NCBI RefSeq assembly: GCF_030268685.1
Contig: NZ_BSRQ01000032.1
Location: forward strand, 1-64,000
Direction of reading: 5' to 3'
Length of the DNA: 64,000 bases
From: Microtetraspora sp. NBRC 13810
Lineage (GTDB): Bacteria > Actinomycetota > Actinomycetes > Streptosporangiales > Streptosporangiaceae
The notes under the pieces: model-generated
What the model saw: the letters and a program-made list of their open reading frames with translations, nothing else
Databases searched by the model: none
Told to the model about the DNA's origin: nothing
Shown here: positions 49,301 through 58,895 of the stretch, one piece after another
Position numbering within the stretch: the stretch's first letter is position 1
Layout of the letters: every line of letters starts with the position of its first letter
Translations under genes and position numbers: made by a program

Positions 49301-49426
49301 GTGACGACCACGGTTCTCACCATCCGAGGTCACGTGGACTTCTGCCGCGTGGCCAGCGCGCTCTGTCGTTCCTTCCGATCCCCGATCCCATTTCCGACGG
49401 AAGGAAGAACCTCATGTCATCCCTGA
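49301..49426 (+). CDS. Cysteine-containing regulatory leader peptide
   Basis: A 41-codon ORF that starts at GTG 49301 and stops at TGA 49424-49426, overlapping the TauD-like start (ATG 49414) by 13 bases. The peptide contains [14 protein letters not shown], the motif of the 'putative leader peptide' family found before sulfur-acquisition genes in Actinobacteria. Cys occurs at codons 15, 22 and 39. The likely mechanism is cysteine-sensitive attenuation: when Cys-tRNA is scarce, ribosomes stall at these codons and downstream expression changes (inference from the related mycobacterial and actinobacterial systems). The real initiation context depends on the promoter just upstream. Confidence 0.78.
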   Translation: MTTTVLTIRGHVDFCRVASALCRSFRSPIPFPTEGRTSCHP

Positions 49427-50334
49427 CCATCGCACCCGTGGCCGGCCGGGTCGGCGCCCAGATCTCGGGCGTCCGGCTCGGCGGCGACCTGCCGGAGGAC
49501 GTCGTCGCGGAGATCCGCGCCGCGCTGCTCGCGCACAAAGTGATCTTCTTCCGCGGCCAGGAGCATCTGGACGAGCAGAGCCAGGTGGCGTTCGCCCGGC
49601 TGCTCGGCGAGCTGACCACCGCGCACCCGACCGTGCCCGCCCTCGACGGCAACACGCACATCCTCGACCTCGACTACAGCCACGGCCAGAAGGTCGACCG
49701 CTGGCACACCGACGTCACCTTCGTGGACCGTCCGCCGCTCGCCTCGGTGCTGCGCGCCGTCGAGGTGCCGCCCGCCGGCGGCGACACGCTCTGGGCCAAC
49801 ACGGTGGCGGCCTACCAGAACCTGCCCGCCGAGCTGCGCGACCTGCTCGACCGGCTGCGCGCCGTGCACACCAACGAGTACGACTACGCGCGCATCGCCA
49901 CCGCCGACAACCCCGAGCGCACCCGCGAGTACGCCAGGGTCTTCGCCTCCACGCTCTACGAGACCGAGCACCCGGTGGTCCGGGTGCACCCCGAGACCGG
50001 GGAGCGCTCGATCCTGCTCGGCGACTTCGCCAAGCGCGTCGCGGGCCTGTCCGGCGAGACCTCCGCCTCGATCATCCGGCTCGTCCAGGACCAGGTGACC
50101 CAGGTGGAGAACACCGTCCGCTGGCGCTGGGCGCCCGGCGACGTGGCCGTCTGGGACAACCGGGCGACACAGCACCGGGTCGTCCACGACTTCGGCGACC
50201 AGCCGCGCCGCCTGCACCGGGTGACCGTCGCCGGCGACATCCCGGTCGGCGTGGACGGCCGCCCCAGCACGGTGCTGCGCGGCGACGCCACCGCCTACTC
50301 CCCCGCCACCCCGGCCACCCCGGTGGCCGCCTGA
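49414..50334 (+). CDS. TauD/TfdA-family Fe(II)/2-oxoglutarate dioxygenase
   Basis: A 306-residue dioxygenase. The iron ligands are His98 and Asp100 in 'WHTDVTF' and His254 in 'NRATQHRVV'; the 2-oxoglutarate arginine lies in 'PRRLHRVTV'. TauD enzymes hydroxylate sulfonates so that sulfite is released; other members act on alkyl sulfates. ATG 49414 follows AAGGAAG. It lies in a sulfur-type neighbourhood (Rrf2, cysteine leader, luciferase-like monooxygenases), so an alkylsulfonate or alkylsulfate substrate is likely (inference). Its length and motifs are normal for the family. Confidence 0.93.
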   Translation: MSSLTIAPVAGRVGAQISGVRLGGDLPEDVVAEIRAALLAHKVIFFRGQEHLDEQSQVAFARLLGELTTAHPTVPALDGNTHILDLDYSHGQKVDRWHTDVTFVDRPPLASVLRAVEVPPAGGDTLWANTVAAYQNLPAELRDLLDRLRAVHTNEYDYARIATADNPERTREYARVFASTLYETEHPVVRVHPETGERSILLGDFAKRVAGLSGETSASIIRLVQDQVTQVENTVRWRWAPGDVAVWDNRATQHRVVHDFGDQPRRLHRVTVAGDIPVGVDGRPSTVLRGDATAYSPATPATPVAA

Positions 50335-50345
50335 CCCCTCCAGCA

Positions 50346-50370
50346 CCCCGGCCGTCCCTTCCGGCCGGGG
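50346..50370. terminator. Bidirectional hairpin between convergent TauD-like and LLM genes
   Basis: CCCCGGCC (50346-50353) pairs perfectly with GGCCGGGG (50363-50370) around a 9-base loop. It sits between the + strand stop at 50334 and the - strand stop at 50446, so it can terminate both. Confidence 0.65.
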
Positions 50371-50445
50371 CACCCCCTCCACCAACCCCTTGGAAACCGG
50401 GCGCGGCGCCCGCGAGAGCGAGCGCCGCGCCCCTGACACGCCCCG

Positions 50446-51573
50446 CTATCGGTGCCACTCCTCGGCGAGCAGCTCGAAGGAACGCACCCGGTCGGCGTGG
50501 CCGTGCGTGATCGTGGTGACGAGCAGCTCGTCCGCGCCGGTCACCCGTTCCAGCACGCGCAGCCGTTCGGCCACCGCCTGCGGCGTGCCCACGAAGCGGG
50601 TGTCGATCCGGTCCGCGACCAGCTCCCGGTCCTCCGCCGTCCACACGTGCGCCGCCGCCTGCTCCGGCGACGGGTACGGCGGCGCGCCCGCGCCCGTCCT
50701 GATGCCGCGCACCCACAGCCCGTACGGCTCGGCCAGCTCGCGCGCGGTGGCGTCGTCGCCCGCCACCAGCACGTCCGCGGACACCATGACGTGCGGCTCG
50801 GCGAGCACGGCTGACGGCTTGAACGCCGCCCGGTAGGCGTCCACCGCCTCCAGCACGGTGGCCGGGCTGACGTGGTAGTTCGCGGCGAACGGCAGGCCGC
50901 GTTCCCCGGCGACCTGGGCGCTCTGGCCCGCGCTGCTGCCCAGGATCCACAGCTCCAGGTCCGCCCCCTCACCGGGCACGGCGTGCGCGGCGAGGCCGTC
51001 GGCGGAGCGGTAGGTACCGGCGAGCAGCGCGGCGATGTCGTCCACCTGCTCGGCGAAGTCGGGGCTCTGCGCGCCGGGCTGCTGGATCATCGAGGCGTAC
51101 AGCGTGAAGAGCGGCGACTTCGCGACGGCGGCGAAGGAGAACGGCGGCGGGATGAGCAGCCCGTCCACCGTCCTGCCCTCCTGGGGGGCCGGGGCCGGGG
51201 CCGGGGCGGGCTCCTGGAGCAGCTCGGTCCTGCGCTGCCCGGAGCGGCCGAGCCCGAGGTCGATCCGGCCGGGGTGCAGCGCCTCGACGGTGCCGAACTG
51301 CTCCACCACAGCCAGCGGCGTCTGGTGGCCGAGCTGGACGGCTCCCGAGCCGACCCGGATCCGGCTGGTCGCCGCCGCGACGAGGCCGATGAGCACGGCC
51401 GGCGCGGAGCTCGCCACCCCGGGCGCGAAGTGGTGCTCGGCGAGCCAGTAGCGGTGGTAGCCGAACTCCTCGGCCCGCCGGGCGAGGTCGATCGTGTCAC
51501 GCAGCGCCTTCCGGACGCCGCCGCCGGACACGACCGGCGCGAGGTCCAGGATCGACAACGGCGACCTGCTCAT
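50446..51573 (-). CDS. LLM-class flavin-dependent oxidoreductase (operon gene 4)
   Basis: A 375-residue luciferase-like (beta/alpha barrel) enzyme: '[42 protein letters not shown]' is the classic start of the MsnO8-type group, with '[38 protein letters not shown]'. A Pro/Ala repeat ('PAPAPAPAP') interrupts a surface loop. It uses reduced FMN or F420; the substrate is unknown. ATG 51573 overlaps the preceding gene as ATGA and follows GGGAGGGTGGC. Last of four overlapping luciferase-like genes. Confidence 0.92.
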   Translation of the reverse strand: MSRSPLSILDLAPVVSGGGVRKALRDTIDLARRAEEFGYHRYWLAEHHFAPGVASSAPAVLIGLVAAATSRIRVGSGAVQLGHQTPLAVVEQFGTVEALHPGRIDLGLGRSGQRRTELLQEPAPAPAPAPQEGRTVDGLLIPPPFSFAAVAKSPLFTLYASMIQQPGAQSPDFAEQVDDIAALLAGTYRSADGLAAHAVPGEGADLELWILGSSAGQSAQVAGERGLPFAANYHVSPATVLEAVDAYRAAFKPSAVLAEPHVMVSADVLVAGDDATARELAEPYGLWVRGIRTGAGAPPYPSPEQAAAHVWTAEDRELVADRIDTRFVGTPQAVAERLRVLERVTGADELLVTTITHGHADRVRSFELLAEEWHR

Positions 51574-52643
51574 GCCACCCTCCCGTTCCGCCCCTGCGCG
51601 CTCTCCTGCGCGAGGCCGGGGAAGGGCCTGCTGGGGATCTCCCTGCGGAGCACCGGGGCGATCTCGGCCTGGAAGAGCTCCAGAGCGGCGCGGTGCTGCT
51701 TGTCGGTGAGGCCGTCGGCGTCCGCGTGCAGGTGCATCACCTCGTGGCCGGGGCCGAACCGCTCGTGGTAGCGGAGCACCTTGTCGATGATCTGCTGCGG
51801 GCTGCCGACCAGGATGGAACTGCGTTCGATGGCGTCCTCCAGAGTGGGGAAAACCGCTTCGAGGCCGAGCCGGCGGAACGTCGCGAGCCGCGCCTCGTAG
51901 ACCGGCCGGTAGGTGTCGATCGCCTCCTGCGAGGTCCGCGCGGCGTAGTACCCGGCGGTGCCGGCGCCGATCAGGATGTCCGCCGGGTCGTGGCCGTAGT
52001 GCGCCCAGCGTTCCCGGTAGTGGTCGATCAGCTCGGCGTAGGGTTCGATCGGGTTGGTGACGTTGGCGGAGAACAGCGGGTCGCCGTACCGCGCGGCCAG
52101 GTCCACCGACTCCTTGCTGGTGGCGCTGCCGTGCCAGATCCGGATCGGCTGCTGGAGCGGGGGCGGCCAGGTCTCGGCGTCGGTCAGCGACGGGCGGAAC
52201 CTGCCCTCCCAGGTGACCTTGTCCTCCCGCCAGAGCCGGCGGAACAGCTCGTACCCCTCGCGGTTGCGCGCCCACTGGTCCTCGGCGGTCACGTGGAAGA
52301 GCCGGGCCTGCGCGGCGCCGTTGCCCTTGCCGACGATGAGTTCCAGCCGGCCGCCGGACAGGTGGTCCAGGGTCGCGTAGTCCTCGTAGGCGCGTACCGG
52401 GTCGAGCAGGCTCAGCGTGGTGACCGCGGTGAAGAGCCTGATCACCGAGGTGCGGGCGGCGATGTGGCTCAGCACGACCGGCGGGGAGGAGGAGATGAAC
52501 GGCCGCTCGTGCCGCTCCCCCACGCCGAACCCGTCGAACCCGAGCTCCTCGGCGAGCACGGCGTTGTCCACGACCTCGCGGAACCGTTCGGTGACCGGCT
52601 TCTCGCCGTTGTACGCGATCAACGTGATGGCAAGGAATTTCAC
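51570..52643 (-). CDS. LLM-class flavin-dependent oxidoreductase (operon gene 3)
   Basis: A 357-residue luciferase-like monooxygenase. It contains '[40 protein letters not shown]' and '[21 protein letters not shown]', the flavin-binding strand of this family. The GTG 52643 start overlaps the previous stop as GTGA; its own stop overlaps the next ATG. Its role is probably oxidative cleavage of an organosulfur or similar compound, judged from the neighbours; no specific substrate can be read off. Confidence 0.92.
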   Translation of the reverse strand: MKFLAITLIAYNGEKPVTERFREVVDNAVLAEELGFDGFGVGERHERPFISSSPPVVLSHIAARTSVIRLFTAVTTLSLLDPVRAYEDYATLDHLSGGRLELIVGKGNGAAQARLFHVTAEDQWARNREGYELFRRLWREDKVTWEGRFRPSLTDAETWPPPLQQPIRIWHGSATSKESVDLAARYGDPLFSANVTNPIEPYAELIDHYRERWAHYGHDPADILIGAGTAGYYAARTSQEAIDTYRPVYEARLATFRRLGLEAVFPTLEDAIERSSILVGSPQQIIDKVLRYHERFGPGHEVMHLHADADGLTDKQHRAALELFQAEIAPVLRREIPSRPFPGLAQESAQGRNGRVA

Positions 52644-53803
52644 GACGTGGTCACCTTCGCGTGGCGGTTGGCCGGGTGGGGGAGGCCGAGCAGGCCGCGC
52701 AGGGTGGCCGCCTCGTATTCGCGGCGGAAGGCGCCCCGCCGGCACAGGGCGGGGACGACGCCCCGGGTGATGGCCTTGAGGTCGTGCGGCACCGCGCCCG
52801 GCCGCAGCCGGAAGCCCTCGATCCCGGCCCGCTGCCAGTCGAGGAGCAGCTCGGCGAGTTCGTCGGGGGTGCCGGTGAAGACGGCGGCGTCGGACACCAG
52901 CTCCGCCCGGTCCAGCTCGTCGAGCCGCGCCTTCCGGGCGGCGGCCCGGCCGGGCTCGCCGTCGAGGAAGACCAGGACGTCGGCGAAGATCTTCAGCGGT
53001 GTGCCCTCCCTGGGGATGCCCCGTATCTCCTCGACGACGGCCCGTGCCTGCCCGGCGTCGTGCGGGGTGACGTAGACGACGTCGGCGACGCGGGCGGCCA
53101 GCTCGTACGGCGCGCGTTCGTGCGCGAGCACGGTGACCGGCGGCTGCCCCTGCGGCGGCCTGGGCGTGATCGACGGCCCTTTGACGCCGAACCACCGGCC
53201 GTCGAAGTCGATGTAGTGCAGCTTGTCCCGGTCGATGAACCGGCCGGTGGCCACGTCCCGGATCTCCGCGTCGTCCTCCCAGCTGTCCCACAGCCGGCGG
53301 GCCACCTCCACCGCGTCCCCGGCCTCCGCCAGCAGGTCGTCGAGCGGCCCCGGGGCCGGCCCGGGGAACTCCCGCCGGCCGAAGTGCCGCGCTTCGGACG
53401 GGCGCGGCGAGATCTGCGCGCGCCACCCGGCACGTCCGCCGCTGACGTGGTCGAGGGTGGCGATGCCCATCGCGACGTGGAACGGCTCGGTGTGGGTGGT
53501 GGTGGCCGTCGGCACCAGCCCGATCCGGCTGGTGAGGGGGGCGAGCGCGGCGGCGAGCAGCACCGCGTCGAAGCGCCCGCGCACCTGGTCGAGCCGGTCG
53601 TCCGGCCCGTCCTGGCGGCTGGACTGGAGGGAGAGGGCGTCCTCCAGGGTCACGAAGTCGAGCAGGCCGCGCTCGGCCTCGCCGACCAGTTTGGCCCAGT
53701 GGGCGGCGGTGAACAGGTCACCCGGCCGGGCGGTCGGCTCGCGCCAGGCGGCCGGGTGCCAGCCGGCCCCGTCGAGCGCCACGGCGAGGTGCAGAGCGGT
53801 CAC
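52640..53803 (-). CDS. LLM-class flavin-dependent oxidoreductase (operon gene 2)
   Basis: A 387-residue luciferase-like enzyme with '[20 protein letters not shown]', '[38 protein letters not shown]' and '[28 protein letters not shown]', typical of the NtaA/SnaA/DszA side of the family. GTG 53803 overlaps the preceding gene as GTGA. With gene 1 it may form a two-enzyme desulfonation or desulfurisation pair (inference). Confidence 0.91.
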   Translation of the reverse strand: MTALHLAVALDGAGWHPAAWREPTARPGDLFTAAHWAKLVGEAERGLLDFVTLEDALSLQSSRQDGPDDRLDQVRGRFDAVLLAAALAPLTSRIGLVPTATTTHTEPFHVAMGIATLDHVSGGRAGWRAQISPRPSEARHFGRREFPGPAPGPLDDLLAEAGDAVEVARRLWDSWEDDAEIRDVATGRFIDRDKLHYIDFDGRWFGVKGPSITPRPPQGQPPVTVLAHERAPYELAARVADVVYVTPHDAGQARAVVEEIRGIPREGTPLKIFADVLVFLDGEPGRAAARKARLDELDRAELVSDAAVFTGTPDELAELLLDWQRAGIEGFRLRPGAVPHDLKAITRGVVPALCRRGAFRREYEAATLRGLLGLPHPANRHAKVTTS

Positions 53804-55143
53804 GAGGTCCTCCCGGGGGTCTCCAGGCCGAGATGGTCGCGCAGGGTGGTGCCGGTGTACTCGGTGCGGAAGACGCCACGTTCCTGCAGGATCGGCACGA
53901 CCTTGGCCACGAAGTCGTCCAGGCCGCCCGGCGTGAGGTGCGGCACGAGGATGAACCCGTCGGCGGCGTCGGTCGTCACGAACTCGTCGATCCTGGCCGC
54001 CACGCTCTGCGGGGTGCCGATGAACGACTGGCGGCCGGTGACCTCGATGACGAGTTCCCGGATGCTGAGCTTCTTCTCCGCGGCCAGCGCCCGCCACTTG
54101 GCGGCGACGGCGAGCGGGTCCTTCACCGGGACCCGTCCCTGGGAGAGCCCTCCGCCGACGACCGGATCGACGTCGGGCAGCGGGCCGTCGGTGTCGTAGC
54201 CGGACATGTCCCTGCCCCACACCTGTTCCAGGAAGGCGATCGCGGTCTGCGGGCTCACCTGCTGCCTGCGGATCTCGGCGGCGTTCTCGGCGGCCTCCTC
54301 CTCGGTGTCGCCGAGCGCGTAGGTCACCCCTGGCATGATCTTGAGGCTGTCCGGCGCGCGGCCGTACCCGGCCAGCCTGCGCTTGACGTCGGCGTAGAAG
54401 GCCCGGCCCTCCTCCAGGGTGCCGTGCCTGCTGAAGATGACGTCGGCGGTGGCGGCGGCGAACTCGCGTCCCTCGTCCGAGTCGCCCGCCTGGATGATCA
54501 CCGGGTGTCCCTGCGGGCTGCGCGGCAGGGTGAACCGGCCCTCGACGTCGAACTGCGGGCCCCGGTGCCGGACGTCGCCGATCCCGCCGTGCCGGACGAA
54601 CCGGCCGCCCTCCTGGTCGGCGGCGAGCGCGTCGGGCCGCCAGGAGTCCCACAGCTCCCTGGCGAGCTCCACGAACTCGGCCGCGCGCAGATAGCGGTCC
54701 GCCGGGTCGAGATAGCCGCCGCGCCGGAAGTTCTCCCCGGTGAACGCGTCGGAGGTGGTCACCACGTTCCACGCGGCCCGGCCGCCGCTGAGGTGGTCGA
54801 GCGAGGCCAGGCGTCTGGCCAGCTCGTACGGTTCGTTGAAGGTGACGTTGATCGTGCCGGCCAGGCCGAGCCGTTCGGTGACGGCGCTCAGCGCGGCCAG
54901 CACGGTGAGCGATTCCGGACGGCCGACCACGTCGAGGTCGTGGATGCGGCCCTTGAGCTCGCGCAACCGCAGGCCCTCGGCGAGGAAGAAGAAGTCGAAC
55001 CTGCCGCGTTCGGCCGTACGCGCCAGGTGCCGGAAGGATTCGAAGTCGATCTGACTGCCCGATCGGGGATCCGACCAGACCGTCGTGTTGTTCACGCCGG
55101 GGAAGTGAGCCGCGAGGTGAACCTGTTTGCGAGACACCGTCAT
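53800..55143 (-). CDS. NtaA/SnaA/DszA-family FMN-dependent monooxygenase (operon gene 1)
   Basis: A 447-residue member of the NtaA/DszA/SnaA subgroup: 'HLAAHFPGVNNTTVWSDPRSGSQIDF', 'HLARTAERGRFDFFFLAEGL', 'WNVVTTSDAFTGENFRRGG' and 'GDSDEGREFAAATADVIFSRH'. DszA-type enzymes oxidise sulfones; NtaA acts on nitrilotriacetate. ATG 55143 is the first gene of the four-gene operon. The promoter region upstream carries CCTATT-AAAACAG-TAGG and an AT-rich -10-like TATATA. Longer in-frame upstream sequence has no family match. Confidence 0.92.
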   Translation of the reverse strand: MTVSRKQVHLAAHFPGVNNTTVWSDPRSGSQIDFESFRHLARTAERGRFDFFFLAEGLRLRELKGRIHDLDVVGRPESLTVLAALSAVTERLGLAGTINVTFNEPYELARRLASLDHLSGGRAAWNVVTTSDAFTGENFRRGGYLDPADRYLRAAEFVELARELWDSWRPDALAADQEGGRFVRHGGIGDVRHRGPQFDVEGRFTLPRSPQGHPVIIQAGDSDEGREFAAATADVIFSRHGTLEEGRAFYADVKRRLAGYGRAPDSLKIMPGVTYALGDTEEEAAENAAEIRRQQVSPQTAIAFLEQVWGRDMSGYDTDGPLPDVDPVVGGGLSQGRVPVKDPLAVAAKWRALAAEKKLSIRELVIEVTGRQSFIGTPQSVAARIDEFVTTDAADGFILVPHLTPGGLDDFVAKVVPILQERGVFRTEYTGTTLRDHLGLETPGRTS

Positions 55144-55234
55144 GCGCCCTGCCCGTTGTCGGGATATATACCTATTAAAACAGTAGGAATACTGGGTATA
55201 AGTGTCAACCCGCATGACGTGGCATGTTCCGCCT

Positions 55235-57886
55235 TTACCCGTCGAGTGCCCTCCTGGCATGCGCCCGCACGTCGGCGTCGGGGTCCGCCAGCGCCCCGCG
55301 CAGCGCCGCCGCCACCTCCGGCCGGGACACGTGCCCGGCCAGCGCCAGCACCGCCGCCTTGCGCACGTCGAGGTTCCCGTCGCCGAGCGCCGCCACCAGC
55401 GGTTCCAGCGGTTCCCCGGCCGCGCCGAGACAGCGCGCCGCCCCCGCCCGCACCTGCCACGCCGGGTCCGCCATTCCCGCCACGGCCTGGTCCACCAGCG
55501 GGGAGCCGGTGGCCGCGGAGGACTCCAGGGCGGCGGCCCTGACCAGCGGGTCGGGGTCGGCGGCCAGGCCGTCCAGCGCGGGCGACGGCCGGCCGACGGC
55601 GGCGATCCCCCTGGCCACCCACACCCTGACCTCCCGGGAGGCGTCCCGCGCCGCGCCCGCCAGCGGGCCGGGCTCGTCCAGGGACACCAGGCCGCGGATC
55701 GCCTCGATGCGCACCCGGTGGTCGTCGTCGCCGAGCGCGGCGGCGAAGAGCGCCACGTCGCCCAGGCGCAGCGCGCGCAGGACGTCCAGCACCGTGCCGC
55801 GCACCGAGGCGTCCGGGCTGGTGACCCGCTCGGCCAGGGCCGCGCCGAACTCCGGCGTGGCGGGCAGCACCTCGGCCAGCTCGCGCAGCCCGGTCGCGGC
55901 GGCCCGCCGTACGGTGCCGTGCTCGTCGGCGAGGGCGGCGGCCAGGGCCACGCCGGCGCCCTCGGGGACGGTCTCGGTGAGGGCGGCGATCGCGGCCCGC
56001 CGCACCTTGGGCTCCTCGTCGGCGAGGTAGGGGGCGAGCCTGGCCAGGTCGGGCGCCTCCTCGGCGATCCGGTGCAGCTCCAGGATGCGCGGGGAGCGGC
56101 CGACGGCCGCGTGCCCGGCGCGGGTCTCGCCCGCCCGGCGGACCCGCGCGCCCGGCCGCGTCGCGACCGGCTCCGGCTCGGCCGCCACCGGGTCGAAGCC
56201 CTCGACCGGCACCAGATAGGGCTCCACCGGACGCTTGACGAACGCCATCGAGCCGTCGGGCAGCTTGCGGAGGTTCAGGTGGAACAGCCAGTTCGCGTCG
56301 TCGCGGTCGGGCAGGTCGGCCCGGTCGTGGTAGAGGCCCCACCGGCTCTCGGTGCGGGTCAGCGACGAGCGGGCGGCCATCTCCGCGCAGTCCCGGATGA
56401 AGCCCACCTCGGCGCAGCGCATCAGCTCGTGCGGGGTACGCGCGCCCATCCCGGCGATCTCGTCCCGCATCCGCTCGAAGGACTCCAGCGCGATCTCCAG
56501 CTTGGCGGCCGTCTTCGGCGGGGCGACGTAGTCGTTGACGAAACGCCGCAGCTTGTACTCCACCTGCGGCTGCGGCGGGCCGTCCGGATGGCGCAGCGGC
56601 CGGTAAACCAGCTCGTGCGCCTCGGCCACCTGGCCCTCCGGCAGACCGGCGGGCACCCGGTGGGACGCGGCGGCGTGCGCGCCCGCGAGATCGCCGAAGA
56701 CGAACGCGCCGATCATGTAGTTGTGCGGCACGCAGGCCAGGTCGCCCGCGGCGTAGAGACCGGGCACGGTTGTCGCGCCGTGCTCGTCCACCCACACGCC
56801 GGACGCCGAGTGGCCCCCGCACAGGCCGATCTCGGAGATGTGCATCTCCACGTCGTCGGTGCGGTAGTCGTGGCCGCGCCCGGCGTGGAACGTGCCCCGG
56901 GTGGGACGCTCGGTGGAGTGCAGGATCCGCTCCACCGCGGTGACCGTCTCGCCGGGCAGGTGCGACAGCTTCAGGTAGATCGGCCCCCTGGCCGAGGCGA
57001 TCTCCCGCGCCACCTCGGCCATCATGTGCCCCGACCAGTAGTCGGAGTCCACGAACCGCTCCCCCCGGTTGTTGACCTGGTAGCCGCCGAACGGGTTGGC
57101 GACGTAGGCGCAGGCGGGGCCGTTGTAGTCCTTGATCAGCGGGTTGATCTGGAAGCACTCGATGCCGCTCAGCTCGGCGCCCGCGTGGTAGGCCATCGCG
57201 TACCCGTCGCCGGCGTTCGTCGGGTTCTCGTAGGTGCCGTAGAGGTAGCCTCCTGCGGGCAGCCCGAGCCGGCCGCAGGCGCCGGTGGCCAGCACGACCG
57301 CGCCCGCCGCCACCGTGACGAACCGGCCGCTCCGGGTGTCGAACCCGGCCACCCCCACCGCCCGGCCGCCCTCGGTCAGCACCCGCACCGGCATGACCCG
57401 GTTCTCGATCCGCACCCGCTCCCTGATGTCACGGCGGCGCAGCACCCGGTAGAGAACCTTCTTGACGTCCTTGCCCTCCGGCATCGGCAGCACGTAGCTG
57501 CCCGACCGGTGCACCCGGCGCACCGCGTAGTCGCCGTGCTCGTCCTTCTCGAACTTCACGCCGTAGCCTTCGAGCCTGCGCACCATGGCGTGGCCGCGGG
57601 TGGCGGTCTGGTAGACCGTCTTCTGGTTGACGATCCCGTCGTTCGCCCGGGTGATCTCGGCGACGTAGTCCTCGGGGGTGGCCTTGCCGGGGATCACGGC
57701 GTTGTTGACCCCGTCCATCCCCATGGCGAGCGCGCCGCTGTGCCGTACGTGGGCCTTCTCCAGCAGCAGGACCCTGGCGCCGTGCTCGGCGGCGGTGATC
57801 GCGGCCATGGTGCCCGCGGTGCCGCCGCCGACGACGAGCACCTCGCAGTCCAGGTGCAGCCGGTCCTCGATCGGGGGGATCTCCAT
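55235..57886 (-). CDS. AprA/FrdA-like flavoprotein fused to C-terminal HEAT repeats
   Basis: An 883-residue fusion. Residues 1-~560 are a fumarate reductase/succinate dehydrogenase/adenylylsulfate reductase-type flavoprotein: 'EVLVVGGGTAGTMAAITAAEHGARVLLLEKA' FAD motif, 'AVVLATGACG', 'YLYGTYENPTNAGDGYAMAYHAGAEL' and 'VPGLYAAGDLACV'. Residues ~615-883 form at least eight ~30-residue HEAT-like repeats rich in 'VRRAA' and 'VRIEA' units. The fusion is unusual for AprA. It is encoded 26 bp after the ferredoxin gene, so electrons likely flow through that partner. ATG 57886 has AAGGAG upstream. A sulfur-redox role is plausible but not shown. Confidence 0.88.
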   Translation of the reverse strand: MEIPPIEDRLHLDCEVLVVGGGTAGTMAAITAAEHGARVLLLEKAHVRHSGALAMGMDGVNNAVIPGKATPEDYVAEITRANDGIVNQKTVYQTATRGHAMVRRLEGYGVKFEKDEHGDYAVRRVHRSGSYVLPMPEGKDVKKVLYRVLRRRDIRERVRIENRVMPVRVLTEGGRAVGVAGFDTRSGRFVTVAAGAVVLATGACGRLGLPAGGYLYGTYENPTNAGDGYAMAYHAGAELSGIECFQINPLIKDYNGPACAYVANPFGGYQVNNRGERFVDSDYWSGHMMAEVAREIASARGPIYLKLSHLPGETVTAVERILHSTERPTRGTFHAGRGHDYRTDDVEMHISEIGLCGGHSASGVWVDEHGATTVPGLYAAGDLACVPHNYMIGAFVFGDLAGAHAAASHRVPAGLPEGQVAEAHELVYRPLRHPDGPPQPQVEYKLRRFVNDYVAPPKTAAKLEIALESFERMRDEIAGMGARTPHELMRCAEVGFIRDCAEMAARSSLTRTESRWGLYHDRADLPDRDDANWLFHLNLRKLPDGSMAFVKRPVEPYLVPVEGFDPVAAEPEPVATRPGARVRRAGETRAGHAAVGRSPRILELHRIAEEAPDLARLAPYLADEEPKVRRAAIAALTETVPEGAGVALAAALADEHGTVRRAAATGLRELAEVLPATPEFGAALAERVTSPDASVRGTVLDVLRALRLGDVALFAAALGDDDHRVRIEAIRGLVSLDEPGPLAGAARDASREVRVWVARGIAAVGRPSPALDGLAADPDPLVRAAALESSAATGSPLVDQAVAGMADPAWQVRAGAARCLGAAGEPLEPLVAALGDGNLDVRKAAVLALAGHVSRPEVAAALRGALADPDADVRAHARRALDG

Positions 57887-57912
57887 CCACGGCTCCTTCG
57901 GAAACGGACTGC

Positions 57913-58140
57913 CTAGCGCAGCAGGTAGGGGATGTTCACGGTGACCGCGTCCGCCGGGCAGCGGTCCGCGCACGGGCCGCAGTACCAGCACTCGTCCACG
58001 TGCATGTACGCCTTGCCGGTCTCGTCGCTGATGGCGAGCGAGTCGAGCGGGCAGATGTCCACGCAGAGCGTGCAGCCTTCGATGCAGAGCGACTCGTCGA
58101 TGGTCACCGGGACCTCGACGCGCTGGTCGATCAGGGCCAT
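57913..58140 (-). CDS. Two-cluster [4Fe-4S] ferredoxin (AprB-like)
   Basis: A 75-residue ferredoxin. The first cluster ligands are C-x3-C-x2-C-x3-C-P ('CIEGCTLCVDICP'); the second are C-x2-C-x2-C-x3-C-P ('CWYCGPCADRCP'). The eight cysteines should bind two clusters. ATG 58140 follows AGGAGG and overlaps the GntR gene end by 10 bp. The three-gene unit GntR-ferredoxin-flavoprotein is most likely one operon. It resembles the small iron-sulfur subunit that accompanies AprA. Confidence 0.93.
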   Translation of the reverse strand: MALIDQRVEVPVTIDESLCIEGCTLCVDICPLDSLAISDETGKAYMHVDECWYCGPCADRCPADAVTVNIPYLLR

Positions 58141-58895
58141 GTGTCCTCCTGGGGTTCGCCGGGGTCCCGTCGCAGGCGGCCGCTCATGGTCAGGCGGTCG
58201 CCTCTGAACCGGATGTACTCGAGGTCGACGGGACGCCCGTCGGCCAGGTGGGCGCACCGCTCGACCAGGAGCAGCGCGGCGCCGCGTGGGACGCCGAGCA
58301 CGGCCGCGGTGTGCGGGTCGGCGTTGACGGCCTCCACGGTCAGTTCGGCCGGCCCGAGCGGCTGCCCGGCCACCCGTTCCAGCAGCACGAACACGTCGTT
58401 GCGGACGAGGTCGGCGTCGAACAGCGGTTCGCCGACGTCCCTGGCCAGGTAGGTGAGGTCGAGGGAGAGGGGCAGCCCGTTGAGGCGGCGGAGCCGTTCG
58501 ACGTACACCACCCGCTCGCCGTCCGGGAGGCCGAGCCGGGCGGCGACGGGCGGCGGGGCGTCGATGACGGACATGGCGCGGACCTCGTTGGTCACCTCGC
58601 CGTGCTCGTACAGCGTCTCGGCGAGGCCGAGCAGCCGGTGCAGGCCGTGCGGGTACTTCTCCGCCGCCACCGTGGTGCCCACGCCCGGACACCGCTCGAC
58701 CAGGCCCTCGGCGCGCAGCACGGCCAGCGCGTCCCGCACGGTGTTGCGCGAGGCGCCGAACTCGCGGGCGAGCGCCGCCTCCGGCGGCAGGTGCCCGGCG
58801 CCGAACCGCCCGCGGACGATCTCCCGCCGCAGCAGGTCCGCCACCTGCCGGGCCCGGTCCGACCGCCGCCTTCCCGGCAAAGGTACGGTGTCCAT
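58131..58895 (-). CDS. GntR/HutC-family transcriptional regulator with UTRA domain
   Basis: A 254-residue regulator. The N-terminal winged helix (residues ~12-75: 'QVADLLRREIVRGRFGAGHLPPEAALAREFGASRNTVRDALAVLRAEGLVERCPGVGT') is followed by a UTRA effector domain ending 'LEYIRFRGDRLTM'. It probably controls its own operon with the ferredoxin and AprA-like gene, responding to a small ligand. Its promoter may be TAGCTA near 58925 on the minus strand; the site CTATCCGGTAG there is an imperfect dyad. Confidence 0.92.
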   Translation of the reverse strand: MDTVPLPGRRRSDRARQVADLLRREIVRGRFGAGHLPPEAALAREFGASRNTVRDALAVLRAEGLVERCPGVGTTVAAEKYPHGLHRLLGLAETLYEHGEVTNEVRAMSVIDAPPPVAARLGLPDGERVVYVERLRRLNGLPLSLDLTYLARDVGEPLFDADLVRNDVFVLLERVAGQPLGPAELTVEAVNADPHTAAVLGVPRGAALLLVERCAHLADGRPVDLEYIRFRGDRLTMSGRLRRDPGEPQEDTWP

